This document shows, one piece after another, positions 42,699-51,447 of a stretch of DNA of 64,000 nt. Source of the stretch: Streptomyces eurythermus (GTDB lineage Bacteria; Actinomycetota; Actinomycetes; Streptomycetales; Streptomycetaceae); assembly GCF_014649115.1 (NCBI RefSeq), contig NZ_BMSK01000003.1:248001-312000 (forward strand), in the 5' to 3' direction. Made by a program: the position numbers and the translations under genes. A model generated the notes under the pieces. It was not told the DNA's origin. It worked only from the letters and a program-made list of their open reading frames with translations, and made no database searches. How positions within the stretch are numbered: position 1 is the stretch's first letter; every line of letters begins with the position of its first letter.

Positions 42699-45257
42699 TC
42701 AGCCCAGACGGGTCAGCTTGGCGCCGAATCCGGGCTCGGCCAGATCCTTCTGGAGGGCGACCGGGACCTTGACCGCGGCGGCCGTGCCGTCACCCACGGT
42801 GAGCGTGCCGACCCGGGTGCCGGCCTTCGCGGTGTGCGGCACCGACCCGGAGGCGAAGGTCAGCCGCACCTTCAGCCCCGCCCAGCCGGCCGCCGTGACG
42901 TCCTCGGTGACCACGACCGGGGTGTGGCCGCCGAGCCGGTCGTCCACATAGCCGATCACATCGCCCTTCTTCAGGACCTTCGCCGAGGTCAGCGCCTCCT
43001 CGGCGGCGAGCAGCGCGGTCTTGCTGACCGCGTTGGCGGTGCCGAGGATCGGCGCCTTGTTCTGGCCGAGGACGGCGCCGACGATCGTGACCGTCTGCCC
43101 GCCGACCTTCTTGCGGGAGGCGAAGAGCAGATTGCCGCCGGCCTTGGTGGTGCTGCCGGTCTTGATGCCGATCGCGCCGATGCGGTAGGGCAGCTCGTTG
43201 TAGTTGGGCCAGTTGTGGCCGGAGGGGTCCGTCCAGCTCGCCGCGCTGGTGATGGCGACCAGGGCCGGGTCCTTGACGACCGCGCGGCCGAGCTTCACCT
43301 GGTCCTCGGCCGTGGAGACGGTGGTCTCCTTCAGGCCCGAGGGGTCGGTGTACGTCGTGCCGGTCATCCCCAGCTCCTTGGCGGTGGCGTTCATCTTCTT
43401 GACGAACGCCGCCTCCGAGCCCGCGTCCCAGCGCGCGAGCAGCCGCGCGATGTTGTTGGCGGAGGGGATCATGACGGCGGACAGGGCCTGCTTCTCGGTG
43501 AGGTGGTCGCCGGCCTTGACGGTGTTCAGCGTCGACTCGCCGTCCTTGTCGTAGCCGCCCTCCTTCTCCGCCTTCGCGTCCACCTTGATCTTCGGGCCCT
43601 CCTGCCCCGGCTTCAGCGGGTGCTCGCGGAGGATGATGTAGGCGGTCATGGTCTTGGCGACCGAGCCGATGGCCACCGGCTTCTGGTCGCCGAAGTGACC
43701 CATCGTGCCGATGCCGTCGCCGTCCACCCAGCCCTGGCCCTCGCCCGGCCAGGGCAGCCGGGTCGCGCCGCCGTCGAACGTGTACGTGTCCTCGGCGGTG
43801 AGCGCGAGGGCGGGCGCCGGCAGCGGACGGAACGTCTGTACGACCGCGAAGATGATCGCCAGGAGCAGGACCAGCGGGGTCCAGATCTTGATCCGGCGCA
43901 CGAGCGTGCGGACCGGGGTCTCCGGGGGCGGCGGCGTGTTGGTCAGCTCCGCCAGCAGGTCCAGCGGGGGCTTGGGCGGCAGCGGCTGCTGGGTGGTGCG
44001 CTCGGGACCGATCCGGGGGACGGCGGTGGTGGCCTCGGACGCGGGGGCCTTGCCGGCCGGGGGAGTGCCGTCCTTCGGCGCGGGGGCCTTGCCGCCCGGG
44101 CGCATGTCGTCCTTCAGCGCCACGAACTTGCTGGTGCGCTCGGACTCGGACTCGGACTCGGCGGGCCCGGGGCCGGCGGACTTGGGCTTGCCGGTGTCAC
44201 CGACCTTGAGCATGGTGGTCGGCTGATCGACGGCGGGCTTCTTGGGCTGTACGGCCTTGAAGACGGTGGTCGGCTGATCGACGCCCGCGGCGGCGGCAGC
44301 GGGCTTGCCGGAGCCGCCGGGCTCGGTGCCGGGGGTGGCGTCCTTCTTCGCGTCGGCCTTGGCGTCGGTGTCGTTCTTTGCGTCTGCGTCTATGCCGGCC
44401 TTGGCGTCCGTGTCCGCGTCCGCGTCGGGCTCGGCGTCGGCCTCTTCCTTCGCGTCCGCCGTGCCCTTCACGTCGGCGTCGGCTTCCGCCTCCGGCTCGT
44501 CCTTCGCGGCGGCAGCGGAGTCCCCGTCAGCGCCGCCGTCGGCGTCATCCTCGCCGGCGACTTCCTCCTTGGCGTCGGTGTCGGCCTTGCCGTCGACGTG
44601 GTCGTCGTCGTGGTCGTCGGCGGCGGCCTTCGTCTCGGCCTTCGCCTCGGCATCCGTCCCGTCGCCGTCCCCGGCACCGGTGTCGGACGACCCCTCAGAA
44701 CGGGCCCCGGCGGGCGAGTCGGACGACTCGTCCCCCTCGCTCTCACTCTCGCCCTCGGCGTCCCCGTTGTTCCCGCTCGGCGAGTCGTCGGCGTCCGCGT
44801 CGGCGTCGGCGTCGCGGTCGGCCGCAGGGCGGGACGAGCCCCCGGCCTTCCCGTCGGACGAACCCCCGCTCACCGCCGCCTCGTTGGACGACCCCTCGTC
44901 CTCGCTCCCCGTGGCACCGGTTTCCTTTGCAGTCGCGTCGGTCCCCGGCTTCCGGATCCACGCCGAGACGGCCGCGCGCAGTTCCTTGTCCCCGCCGGCC
45001 GGGACGGACTCCTCGGCGCCGGACGGCTCTTCGGGCCCGGCCGGCGTCTCACGCTCGGCCGGGGTTCCGGGCCGTACCGTCAGGACCTTCGTCGCCGTGT
45101 CCGTACCGCCGGCCGGGGAATCCTCTTCGCGGGCCACCGTCAGCCGCGGATCGCGCGTCTCGGGAACCGAACCCGCGCTCTGGGACGTCGGTTCCGCCGA
45201 CGACTCGCGCTGCTTCGACCTGTCGGGGGACTCGCCCGCCACCGATGCCTCCTCCAT
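42699..45257 (-). CDS. D-alanyl-D-alanine carboxypeptidase (S11 PBP) with ~450-residue acidic disordered cytoplasmic tail
   Basis: The 852-residue protein ends in a classical S11 domain: SVAK nucleophile motif near 532, SANN (SxN) near 598 and KTGSTTKAGG (KTG) near 700. A membrane helix (WTPLVLLLAIIFAVVQTF) lies near 455-475, so the catalytic part is outside the cell. The preceding 450 residues are disordered and built from Asp/Ala/Glu/Lys/Ser runs such as DADADADADD and TDAKADAKKDA. Two similar VDQPTTVFK/VDQPTTMLK units lie nearer the membrane. The enzyme trims peptidoglycan stem peptides. Homologues with long tails occur in Streptomyces; the tail may dock divisome or sporulation proteins. 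It diverges from the GPP34 gene. Confidence 0.9.
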   Translation of the reverse strand: MEEASVAGESPDRSKQRESSAEPTSQSAGSVPETRDPRLTVAREEDSPAGGTDTATKVLTVRPGTPAERETPAGPEEPSGAEESVPAGGDKELRAAVSAWIRKPGTDATAKETGATGSEDEGSSNEAAVSGGSSDGKAGGSSRPAADRDADADADADDSPSGNNGDAEGESESEGDESSDSPAGARSEGSSDTGAGDGDGTDAEAKAETKAAADDHDDDHVDGKADTDAKEEVAGEDDADGGADGDSAAAAKDEPEAEADADVKGTADAKEEADAEPDADADTDAKAGIDADAKNDTDAKADAKKDATPGTEPGGSGKPAAAAAGVDQPTTVFKAVQPKKPAVDQPTTMLKVGDTGKPKSAGPGPAESESESERTSKFVALKDDMRPGGKAPAPKDGTPPAGKAPASEATTAVPRIGPERTTQQPLPPKPPLDLLAELTNTPPPPETPVRTLVRRIKIWTPLVLLLAIIFAVVQTFRPLPAPALALTAEDTYTFDGGATRLPWPGEGQGWVDGDGIGTMGHFGDQKPVAIGSVAKTMTAYIILREHPLKPGQEGPKIKVDAKAEKEGGYDKDGESTLNTVKAGDHLTEKQALSAVMIPSANNIARLLARWDAGSEAAFVKKMNATAKELGMTGTTYTDPSGLKETTVSTAEDQVKLGRAVVKDPALVAITSAASWTDPSGHNWPNYNELPYRIGAIGIKTGSTTKAGGNLLFASRKKVGGQTVTIVGAVLGQNKAPILGTANAVSKTALLAAEEALTSAKVLKKGDVIGYVDDRLGGHTPVVVTEDVTAAGWAGLKVRLTFASGSVPHTAKAGTRVGTLTVGDGTAAAVKVPVALQKDLAEPGFGAKLTRLG

Positions 45258-45351
45258 GCGCCGCGCGCTTGCGCGCGCGCCCTGTCCGAACCATGTACCA
45301 GTGTCCTGTGTGAGGGCATGGCCCCTGCGGTAGACGAGAACGACATACCTG

Positions 45352-45371
45352 CCGGTTCCCTTACGAACCGG
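45352..45371. promoter_or_regulatory. Palindrome CCGGTTC-N6-GAACCGG between divergent dacA-like and GPP34 genes
   Basis: The 7-bp arms (45352-45358 and 45365-45371) lie in the middle of the 181-bp divergent promoter region and could be an operator for either gene. Confidence 0.3.
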
Positions 45372-45438
45372 TCACGCACCCTCGACAGACCAATGTGAGA
45401 GGGGTCACCCTGTCATTCATCCACGCGGGGAGGCATGG

Positions 45439-46194
45439 ATGGGCAGGAGCCGCAGAACACTTCCGGAGGAGCTTCTGTTGCTGGCACTGGACCCGGCCAC
45501 GGGTACCACTGCGCAGCCGCAGTCGCTCGACCTCGGTCTGGCCGGTGCACAGCTAGTGGAGCTGGCGCTGGCCGGACGGATAGCCCCAGACGGGGATCGT
45601 ATCGCCGTGGTGGTGCCACGGCCGACAGGAGATCCGACTCTGGACAGCGCGTTGGAGTTGCTGCGAAGGCGTGGCGCTCCGGTACGTGCCGTCCACTGGA
45701 TCGGCGGGCCCCGGCTGGGGCTCAGGCAGACCTATCTGTCGCATCTGGAGCGGTGCGGCATGGTCGCCGCCGTACCCGGCCAGATGTGCGGGGTGCTGCC
45801 GACCACGCGTTACCAGGCGACCGACACCGCCATCAGCCGGGAGATCCGAGCCCGGCTGGATTCCGCGATCCGCACCGGCGTACCACCGGACCCGCGGACC
45901 GCGGCGCTCGCCGCCCTGGCGCACGCCGTCGGGCTCGGCAAGCACCTGTATCCGGGGAACGAGGGACGCTCGTCCCGCTCCCGGCTGCGGGACCTGATCC
46001 GGCACGACCCCATGGGCGGGCTCGTCGCGCACGCCGTCATGGACGTACAGAACGGCGCGGCGGCCCAGCCGCGCCGGGGCTCGGCCCCGGCCGGCCGGCA
46101 GGCCGCGCCCGGAGCCAGGGTCGCGGCGGAACCCGCACGCGGGGTTCCCATGCAGCCGCGCCACGGGTCCATGGCCCGTGCCGTGGCCCACTGA
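45439..46194 (+). CDS. GPP34 (GOLPH3/Vps74-like) phosphoprotein-family protein
   Basis: The 251-residue protein begins RTLPEELLLLALDPATG and continues with LDLGLAGAQLVELALAGRI, the GOLPH3/Vps74 family start. It also has GAPVRAVHWIGG and YLSHLERCGMVAAVPG in the core. The C-terminal 45 residues are a basic, Pro/Ala-rich tail. In Streptomyces these are conserved soluble proteins of unclear role; membrane phosphoinositide-like binding is inferred only from the eukaryotic relatives. GGGGAGG at 45427 fits the ATG at 45439. A strong hairpin follows at 46280-46323. Confidence 0.82.
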   Translation: MGRSRRTLPEELLLLALDPATGTTAQPQSLDLGLAGAQLVELALAGRIAPDGDRIAVVVPRPTGDPTLDSALELLRRRGAPVRAVHWIGGPRLGLRQTYLSHLERCGMVAAVPGQMCGVLPTTRYQATDTAISREIRARLDSAIRTGVPPDPRTAALAALAHAVGLGKHLYPGNEGRSSRSRLRDLIRHDPMGGLVAHAVMDVQNGAAAQPRRGSAPAGRQAAPGARVAAEPARGVPMQPRHGSMARAVAH

Positions 46195-46279
46195 GCCGCA
46201 CGCACGACCGCGGACCGGGCCACAGGCCCGGTGCGCACCCGCCCGGTACGCACAGACCCGGTTCGGGAGCCGCTGGTCG

Positions 46280-46323
46280 GAGCGGGACGGTGGGACCGCT
46301 GTCGTGGTCCCGCCGTCCCGCTC
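46280..46323 (+). terminator. Long hairpin terminator after the GPP34 gene
   Basis: An 18-bp stem with a single G-T wobble (46280-46297 with 46306-46323) closes an 8-nt loop in the 287-bp gap before the XRE gene. Confidence 0.75.
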
Positions 46324-46481
46324 GACTGCGTCCACCCGTTCGACGGGCTTCGAGGGACGTCGTCGATGGGCGTTGCATATCCGCCGTTTCCCAGCGCGGC
46401 CAAGCGCCTTGGTGGCAGTCTGCTCAACAGCAGATACGCAAAGTGTTGAGTGGCAGGCAGGCAGCCGGAGGTGCACGTCCC

Positions 46482-47339
46482 GTGGCGTCCAATGTCAATC
46501 CCACCGTAAGGCGACGCCGACTGGGCCAGGAGCTGCGCAGACTCCGCGAGCTCAAGGGCATGACGGCCGAGGAGGTGGCGGAGCGACTGCTGGTGTCGCA
46601 GTCGAAGATCAGCAGGCTGGAGAACGGCCGGAGGAGCATCAGCCAGCGCGATGTGCGCGACCTGTGCGGGGTGTACGAGGTCGAGGACAAGCGGATCGTC
46701 GACTCGCTGATGGAGATGGCCCGGGACTCGCGGCAGCAGGGCTGGTGGCACACCTTCGGGGACATCCCGTACAGCGTGTACATCGGCCTGGAGACCGACG
46801 CGGAGTCGCTGCGGGTGTACGAACCGCAGATCGTCACCGGTCTGCTGCAGACCCGTCCCTACGCCGAGGCGCTGGTGCGCGGCGCGCTGCCGGAGACCTC
46901 GGCGGACGAGATCGAAAAGCGCGGCGAGGTGCGGATGCGGCGGCAGGAACGCATCACCACCGAGCGCAACCCGCTGCGGCTGTGGGTGGTGCTGGACGAG
47001 GCCGCGCTGCACCGGGTGGTGGGCAGCAGGCTGGTGATGCGCGAGCAGTTGGAGCACCTCATCGAGCTGTCCGAGCTGCCGCACGTCACCGTGCAGGTGC
47101 TGCCGTTCGAGGTGGGCGCGCACCCGGGCATCAACGGCCAGTACGCGATCCTGGAGTTCGCCGACGCGGCCGACTCCAGCGTGGTGTACCTGGAGGGCGT
47201 CACGAGCGACCTGTACCTGGAGAAGGCGCAGGACGTGCAGAAGTACGCCGTGATGTACGAGCACTTGCGGGCGCAGTCGCACAATGTGGAAGTGTCCCGG
47301 CAGTTCATCGCGGAAGCGGCGAAAAGGTACGCCGACTGA
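46482..47339 (+). CDS. XRE-family regulator with DUF5753 (WhiJ-like)
   Basis: The 285-residue protein has an N-terminal helix-turn-helix (LRRLRELKGMTAEEVAERL, then VSQSKISRLENGRRSIS) and the DUF5753 ligand-like domain (VYEPQIVTGLLQTRPYAEAL, NPLRLWVVLDEAALHRVVG, LPFEVGAHPGINGQY). The GTG at 46482 has GGAGG 10 bp upstream. A palindrome CCAAGCGCCTTGG at 46400-46412 in the promoter could be its own operator. It is followed after 187 bp by a DUF397 gene, the usual Streptomyces pairing seen at whiJ-type developmental loci. Confidence 0.9.
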   Translation: MASNVNPTVRRRRLGQELRRLRELKGMTAEEVAERLLVSQSKISRLENGRRSISQRDVRDLCGVYEVEDKRIVDSLMEMARDSRQQGWWHTFGDIPYSVYIGLETDAESLRVYEPQIVTGLLQTRPYAEALVRGALPETSADEIEKRGEVRMRRQERITTERNPLRLWVVLDEAALHRVVGSRLVMREQLEHLIELSELPHVTVQVLPFEVGAHPGINGQYAILEFADAADSSVVYLEGVTSDLYLEKAQDVQKYAVMYEHLRAQSHNVEVSRQFIAEAAKRYAD

Positions 47340-47526
47340 GACGAGAGGGCACGGGCGCGGGATCGTACACCGCCGGTCCGCTTCAGTGGAAGGCTCGCCC
47401 GGAATATGCCATCCGGTCGAGTGAACGGCCCCTCCAGCGGAGGAAGTTGCCCGCTAGCGTCGATCATGCCAATCGGACGACACGGTTGGCGCGTACCGGA
47501 CCACCGCAACCGCAACAGGAGTGGAC

Positions 47527-47718
47527 ATGGCACTGATTCAGGGCGCTTCGGAGACGTGGATGAAGTCGTCGTACTCCGGGGGCAACGGCGCCTGCGTCGA
47601 GGTCAAGGCGCCGACCGCCGCCGAGCTCGCCGTCCGTGACTCCAAGGACCTCGAGGGCCCGGTGCTGGCCTTCCCCGCCGACGCCTGGAACGCCTTCGTC
47701 GCCTCCGTCAAGGCGTAA
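47527..47718 (+). CDS. DUF397 small protein, partner of the XRE-DUF5753 regulator
   Basis: The 63-residue protein has the DUF397 core: ETWMKSSYSGGNGACVEV, then AVRDSKDLEGPVLAFP and a terminal WNAFVASVKA. Such proteins are always found next to XRE-DUF5753 regulators and may modulate them. The ATG at 47527 follows AGGAG; a GTG six bases earlier is less likely. An intrinsic terminator with a T-run lies 70 bp after the stop. Confidence 0.9.
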   Translation: MALIQGASETWMKSSYSGGNGACVEVKAPTAAELAVRDSKDLEGPVLAFPADAWNAFVASVKA

Positions 47719-47788
47719 GGCCCTCCGGCAAGGCGGTAAGGGTCCTTCCCGGCACCGCCCGGCACGACAACCGCATACGCAGCACCGA

Positions 47789-47836
47789 AGAGCCCTCTCG
47801 ACCAGTCGCCGTCCTAGCCGAGAGGGCTCTCCCTTT
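47789..47836 (+). terminator. Intrinsic terminator with T-run after the DUF397 gene
   Basis: A 12-bp perfect stem (47789-47800 with 47819-47830) is followed by CCCTTTTT. It is one of the few classical rho-independent terminators in the window and separates the convergent DUF397 and peroxidase genes. Confidence 0.88.
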
Positions 47837-47863
47837 TTCCTGCCTCTTCACGGGCCGCCGGGC

Positions 47864-48370
47864 TCAGCCCAGCTGGGACTCGATCGCGGCGACGACCTCG
47901 GCCGAGTCCGGCTCGGTCTGCGGCGAGAACCGGGCGACGACCCGGCCGTCCCGGCCGATCAGGAACTTCTCGAAGTTCCAGCGGATGTCCCCGCTGTGCC
48001 CCTCGGCGTCGGCGAATCCGACGAGCCGCTCGTACAGCGGGTGCCGGCCCGGGCCGTTCACCTCCACCTTCTCGGTCAGCGGGAAGGTGACGCCGTAGGT
48101 CGCCGAGCAGAACTGCGCGATCTCCTCGGCGCTGCCCGGCTCCTGCCCGAGGAACTGGTTGCAGGGCACGCCCAGCACGGTGAAGCCGCGCGCCGCGTAG
48201 CGCTTCTGCAGCTCCTCCAGCGCCGAGTACTGCGGGGTCAGGCCGCACTTGGAGGCCACGTTCACGATGAGGACGGCGTCGCCCGCGAACCGCGGCAGAT
48301 CCGCGGAACCGCCCTGGAGGGCACCGATCTCGACGTCCAGCGGGGAGCCGCTGTGCTCAGTAGTCGTCAT
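47864..48370 (-). CDS. Glutathione peroxidase-family thiol peroxidase
   Basis: The 168-residue protein has the peroxidatic Cys in NVASKCGLTPQY, the second GPx motif LGVPCNQFLGQEPG and the tryptophan of RWNFEKFLIGRDG, the full catalytic set of the Cys-containing GPx family. In actinomycetes, which lack glutathione, such enzymes use thioredoxin or mycothiol systems to reduce hydroperoxides. The minus-strand start at 48370 has no gene between it and the ArsR gene 49 bp away on the same strand, so they may be co-transcribed. Confidence 0.92.
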   Translation of the reverse strand: MTTTEHSGSPLDVEIGALQGGSADLPRFAGDAVLIVNVASKCGLTPQYSALEELQKRYAARGFTVLGVPCNQFLGQEPGSAEEIAQFCSATYGVTFPLTEKVEVNGPGRHPLYERLVGFADAEGHSGDIRWNFEKFLIGRDGRVVARFSPQTEPDSAEVVAAIESQLG

Positions 48371-48419
48371 GCCACCGGATGCTAGCCCCCGGTCCTCCCC
48401 ACCTCTGTCGCTGTTGGCG

Positions 48420-49442
48420 TTACGCGTCCGGCCCGCCCGTCTCAGTCCTGGTTGTTGTCTGGGTCCCGCATGCCTGGGTCCCGCTCGCCTCGACCAGTAC
48501 GTCCCCCGCCGTCGTCCGCACGTACAGCACCGCCCGTCCGGCCCGCCGCCGCTCCACCAGACCCGCCTCCCGCAGCACCTTCAGATGCCGCCCGACGGAG
48601 CCGAGGCCCTGCCCGGTCACGGCGGTCAGCTGGGTCGTGCTCATGGGCGAGCCGAGCAGCACGAGCACCCCGGCCCGGGCCGGCCCCAGCAGCGCGCTCA
48701 GCCCCGCCGGCACCGTACGCCCGCCGTCCCCGGCCAGCACGCCGGCGCAGGGGTAGACCACGGCGTACCGCTCCCGCTCCGCCCAGGACACCCAGCCCTG
48801 CCGCTGCGGGGTCACCGGCACGAAGAGCAGCTCGGCGCCGGAGATGTCGCGCGGCGGATACTCGTGCAGATTGACCTGGAACCGGTTGTCCCCGAGCCAG
48901 CGCGTCCCGCCCGGCCGCAGCCCGCCCAGCGCGCTCGCCCAGCCGCCCCGGCTCACCTGCGCGGTCCGCGCCAGCACATCCGCCTCCAGCACCCGCCGGC
49001 GCCGCTCCCAGGAGGGCCGTACGGTCTCCTCCCACACCCACTCCAACAGCGTGGCCGCCCGCTCCGCCAGGTCGTCCCGGTCGAGCACGGCGGGCAGCGG
49101 CCCGGCGAGCGAGAGCCGCAGATGGGCGCGGGCGGCACCGGGAGCGACCGCGCGCACCCGGCCGACCTCCGTGGCGAAGTCCTCCCCGGGGCGCGGGGTG
49201 GGCGTCAGGAAGTCGGCGATCCACTCCCGGCCCAGCCCCGCCCGCACCAGCCGCGCGGTCACGGGGTCGGCCGCGAGCCGGGCCCGGTAGGCGGGCAGAT
49301 GGGCACCCAGCCAGGCGTGCTCCCCGGGATGTGCCCCCTGCCCGGAGTGCAGCAGCTTCAGGCACCCGAAGGTCTCGGCGAGCGGCGAGACGACGAACCG
49401 GCTCCGGGCGAGCGTGTCGGCGTCGAGCTGCCACCACCCCAT
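48420..49442 (-). CDS. ArsR-type winged-helix regulator with large N-terminal domain (DUF5937-like)
   Basis: The 340-residue protein has a conserved N-terminal domain (MGWWQLDADTLARSRFVVSP, then FGCLKLLHS and AWLGAHLPAYRARLAADP). A C-terminal ArsR-like winged helix follows: MSTTQLTAVTGQGLGSVGRH then LKVLREAGLVERRRAGRAVL. It ends in a Thr-rich tail. It diverges from an MFS transporter gene (127-bp gap), which it probably represses. The ATG at 49442 is preceded by GGGGG. Ligand unknown. Confidence 0.82.
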   Translation of the reverse strand: MGWWQLDADTLARSRFVVSPLAETFGCLKLLHSGQGAHPGEHAWLGAHLPAYRARLAADPVTARLVRAGLGREWIADFLTPTPRPGEDFATEVGRVRAVAPGAARAHLRLSLAGPLPAVLDRDDLAERAATLLEWVWEETVRPSWERRRRVLEADVLARTAQVSRGGWASALGGLRPGGTRWLGDNRFQVNLHEYPPRDISGAELLFVPVTPQRQGWVSWAERERYAVVYPCAGVLAGDGGRTVPAGLSALLGPARAGVLVLLGSPMSTTQLTAVTGQGLGSVGRHLKVLREAGLVERRRAGRAVLYVRTTAGDVLVEASGTQACGTQTTTRTETGGPDA

Positions 49443-49568
49443 GCCAGCCGTACCCCCGGGACTCCACGCGTACGACGTTCCGCGCCCGGCGTTCCGTACC
49501 AGGCATGACCTTTCGCGTGCGGGCGAAACAATAACGGGCGCTCGACGGCCCGGCCGAGACTCCGGACC

Positions 49569-50762
49569 ATGACCGGCTACCGATCCCTGTTCCGCACCCC
49601 GGAGTTCACCCCGCTCTTCCTCGGCACGGCCGCGCAGACCGCCGCCCAGACCATCGGCGGCCTCGCGCTGGGCACGCTGGTGTTCCGGGCGACGGGCTCC
49701 CCGCTGCTGTCGGCGGTGAGCATGTTCGGCCAGTCGCTCGCCCAGGCGCTGGGCGCCACCGTCCTGCTCTCCGGCGCCGACCGGCTGCCCCCGCGTACGG
49801 CGCTGTCGGCGATCGCGCTGGCCTTCGCGGCCGGTACGGCGGCCCAGGCACTGCCCGGCCTCCCGGCCGGCGCGCTCCTGGCCGTCCTCGTACTGCTGGG
49901 CCTGGTCGCGTCGCTCGGCGGCGGGGTCCGCTGGGGTCTGCTGAACGAGATCCTGACCAAGGACGGTTATCTGCCCGGGCGTTCGCTGTTCAACATGGTG
50001 AACGGGCTGTCGCAGGTGGCCGGTTTCGCCATCGGCGGCGCCCTGCTCGCCGCCGTGTCCCCGCGCACCTGCCTGCTGCTGGCGGCGGCCCTGTACCTGA
50101 CGGCCGCGCTCGTCCTGAGGCTCGGCCTGACCGCCCGCCCGCCCCGCGCGGCCGGCCGCCCCTCGGTATCGGCGACCTGGCGCGTCAACGCCGCGCTGTG
50201 GTCGTCCCGGCCGCGCCGCCTGACGTACCTGGGCCTGTGGCTGCCGAACGGCATGGTCGTCGGCTGCGAGTCGCTGTACGTGGCGTACGCCCCGCACGCG
50301 GCCGGCACTCTGTTCGCGTGCGGGGCGCTCGGCATGTTCGCCGGGGACCTGACGGTCGGGAGGCTGCTCCCCGCCCCCGTACGCGCCCGCCTGGCCACCC
50401 CCCTGCTGCTCCTGCTGGCGACACCGTTCCTGGTCTTCTGCGCGCACCCGCCGCTGCCGGTGGCGGCGGCCTGCGTGACCGTGGCGTCGGCCGGCTTCGG
50501 GGCGGCCCTGATACAGCAGGAGCGGCTGATGCGCCTGACCCCCGACACCATGGCCGGCCAGGCCCTCGGCCTCCACTCGGCGGGCATGCTGGCCCTCCAG
50601 GGCCTCAGCGCGACAGCGGCGGGCACCCTGGCCCAACTCACCTCACCGGCGACGGCGATGACGGCGATGGCGGCGGGCTCGGTCTGCGTCACCCTGACGT
50701 TGACCATGGCGGCCCGGCGCCCGGAGGCCGGCCGGGAGGAGCGCCCGCTGCCTGTTCAGTGA
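49569..50762 (+). CDS. MFS-family efflux transporter
   Basis: The 397-residue protein has 11-12 membrane helices. The early part reads YRSLFRTPEFTPLFLGTAAQ and the loop after helix 4 GGVRWGLLNEILTKDGYLPG, followed by SLFNMVNGLSQVAGFAIGGAL. This matches the EntS/MFS_3 group of exporters. Paired divergently with an ArsR-type regulator, it is probably an inducible drug or metabolite exporter. The stop overlaps the convergent small membrane gene by 7 bp. Confidence 0.85.
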   Translation: MTGYRSLFRTPEFTPLFLGTAAQTAAQTIGGLALGTLVFRATGSPLLSAVSMFGQSLAQALGATVLLSGADRLPPRTALSAIALAFAAGTAAQALPGLPAGALLAVLVLLGLVASLGGGVRWGLLNEILTKDGYLPGRSLFNMVNGLSQVAGFAIGGALLAAVSPRTCLLLAAALYLTAALVLRLGLTARPPRAAGRPSVSATWRVNAALWSSRPRRLTYLGLWLPNGMVVGCESLYVAYAPHAAGTLFACGALGMFAGDLTVGRLLPAPVRARLATPLLLLLATPFLVFCAHPPLPVAAACVTVASAGFGAALIQQERLMRLTPDTMAGQALGLHSAGMLALQGLSATAAGTLAQLTSPATAMTAMAAGSVCVTLTLTMAARRPEAGREERPLPVQ

Positions 50763-51277
50763 TGGACGGTCGTCTTGGCGACGACGATGATCAGGCCGAG
50801 CGCCAGGTTCACCAGACCGGAGACCACCACCAGCCGACGAGAGGCCCCGGCGCGTACGGCGGCAACGGTCGACCACATGACCTGCTCGAACAGGGCGACC
50901 CCCAGCGCGAACCAAGCTGTTCCGGCGAGTCCGAGCCCCAGCAGGGGACTGATCGCCACCGCGACGGCCGGGGGAACGGCGGCCTGGACCACCGGCCACT
51001 CGTGCCCGGCCACATGACGTACCTCGCTCCAGCTCAGGCGTTGTCCGTGCGCCCGCTCCCCGGCCAGACGGGCGTAGACATGGGCGGCCCAGAACACGAC
51101 GCCGGTGACGAGGAGGAACAGCACGAGCCCGAGGCGGGAGAACGGACCGACCGCTCCGGTCCCGGCAATGACGGACGCGGCCAGCAGCGCACCGTAGATC
51201 GCACCCGCGTAGTCGGTCCGCGGCTGGCCCGGCCGGTGCTCCGCGGTGCCGCCACCCGGGGTGGGGACGCTGGACAC
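50756..51277 (-). CDS. Small integral membrane protein of unknown function
   Basis: The 173-residue protein has four predicted helices (AIYGALLAASVIAGTGAV, LGLVLFLLVTGVVFWAAHVY, then AAVPPAVAVAISPLLGLGL and LVVVSGLVNLALGLIIVVA) and the loop GERAHGQRLSWSEVRHVAGHE between helices 2 and 3. The family is common in Streptomyces but has no known role. It starts with GTG at 51277 and overlaps the convergent transporter end. Confidence 0.7.
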   Translation of the reverse strand: MSSVPTPGGGTAEHRPGQPRTDYAGAIYGALLAASVIAGTGAVGPFSRLGLVLFLLVTGVVFWAAHVYARLAGERAHGQRLSWSEVRHVAGHEWPVVQAAVPPAVAVAISPLLGLGLAGTAWFALGVALFEQVMWSTVAAVRAGASRRLVVVSGLVNLALGLIIVVAKTTVHH

Positions 51278-51447
51278 ACCTCCATGATTGCCGGGACCAC
51301 GGCCCAGCGCACGACGAAGACCGCGGGCCGAGCCCCTGCCTTGTCATGCGCGCGGGGCTTCACCCGGCTGTCCGTGGACCAGGAGGTGTACCTCTCGCCT
51401 CCGGGCAGGAAGGGGGGCCTCTCCGTTGCGCTCGGTACCCTGCCCGC

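Noticed and set aside
44130..44900. Periodic DNA repeats considered as a CRISPR array or satellite
   Set aside because: They encode the Asp/Ala/Lys-rich tail of the carboxypeptidase in frame, with no spacer-repeat structure.
46482..47718. XRE plus DUF397 pair considered as a toxin-antitoxin system
   Set aside because: This pairing is a normal Streptomyces regulatory arrangement, and neither protein has a toxin motif.
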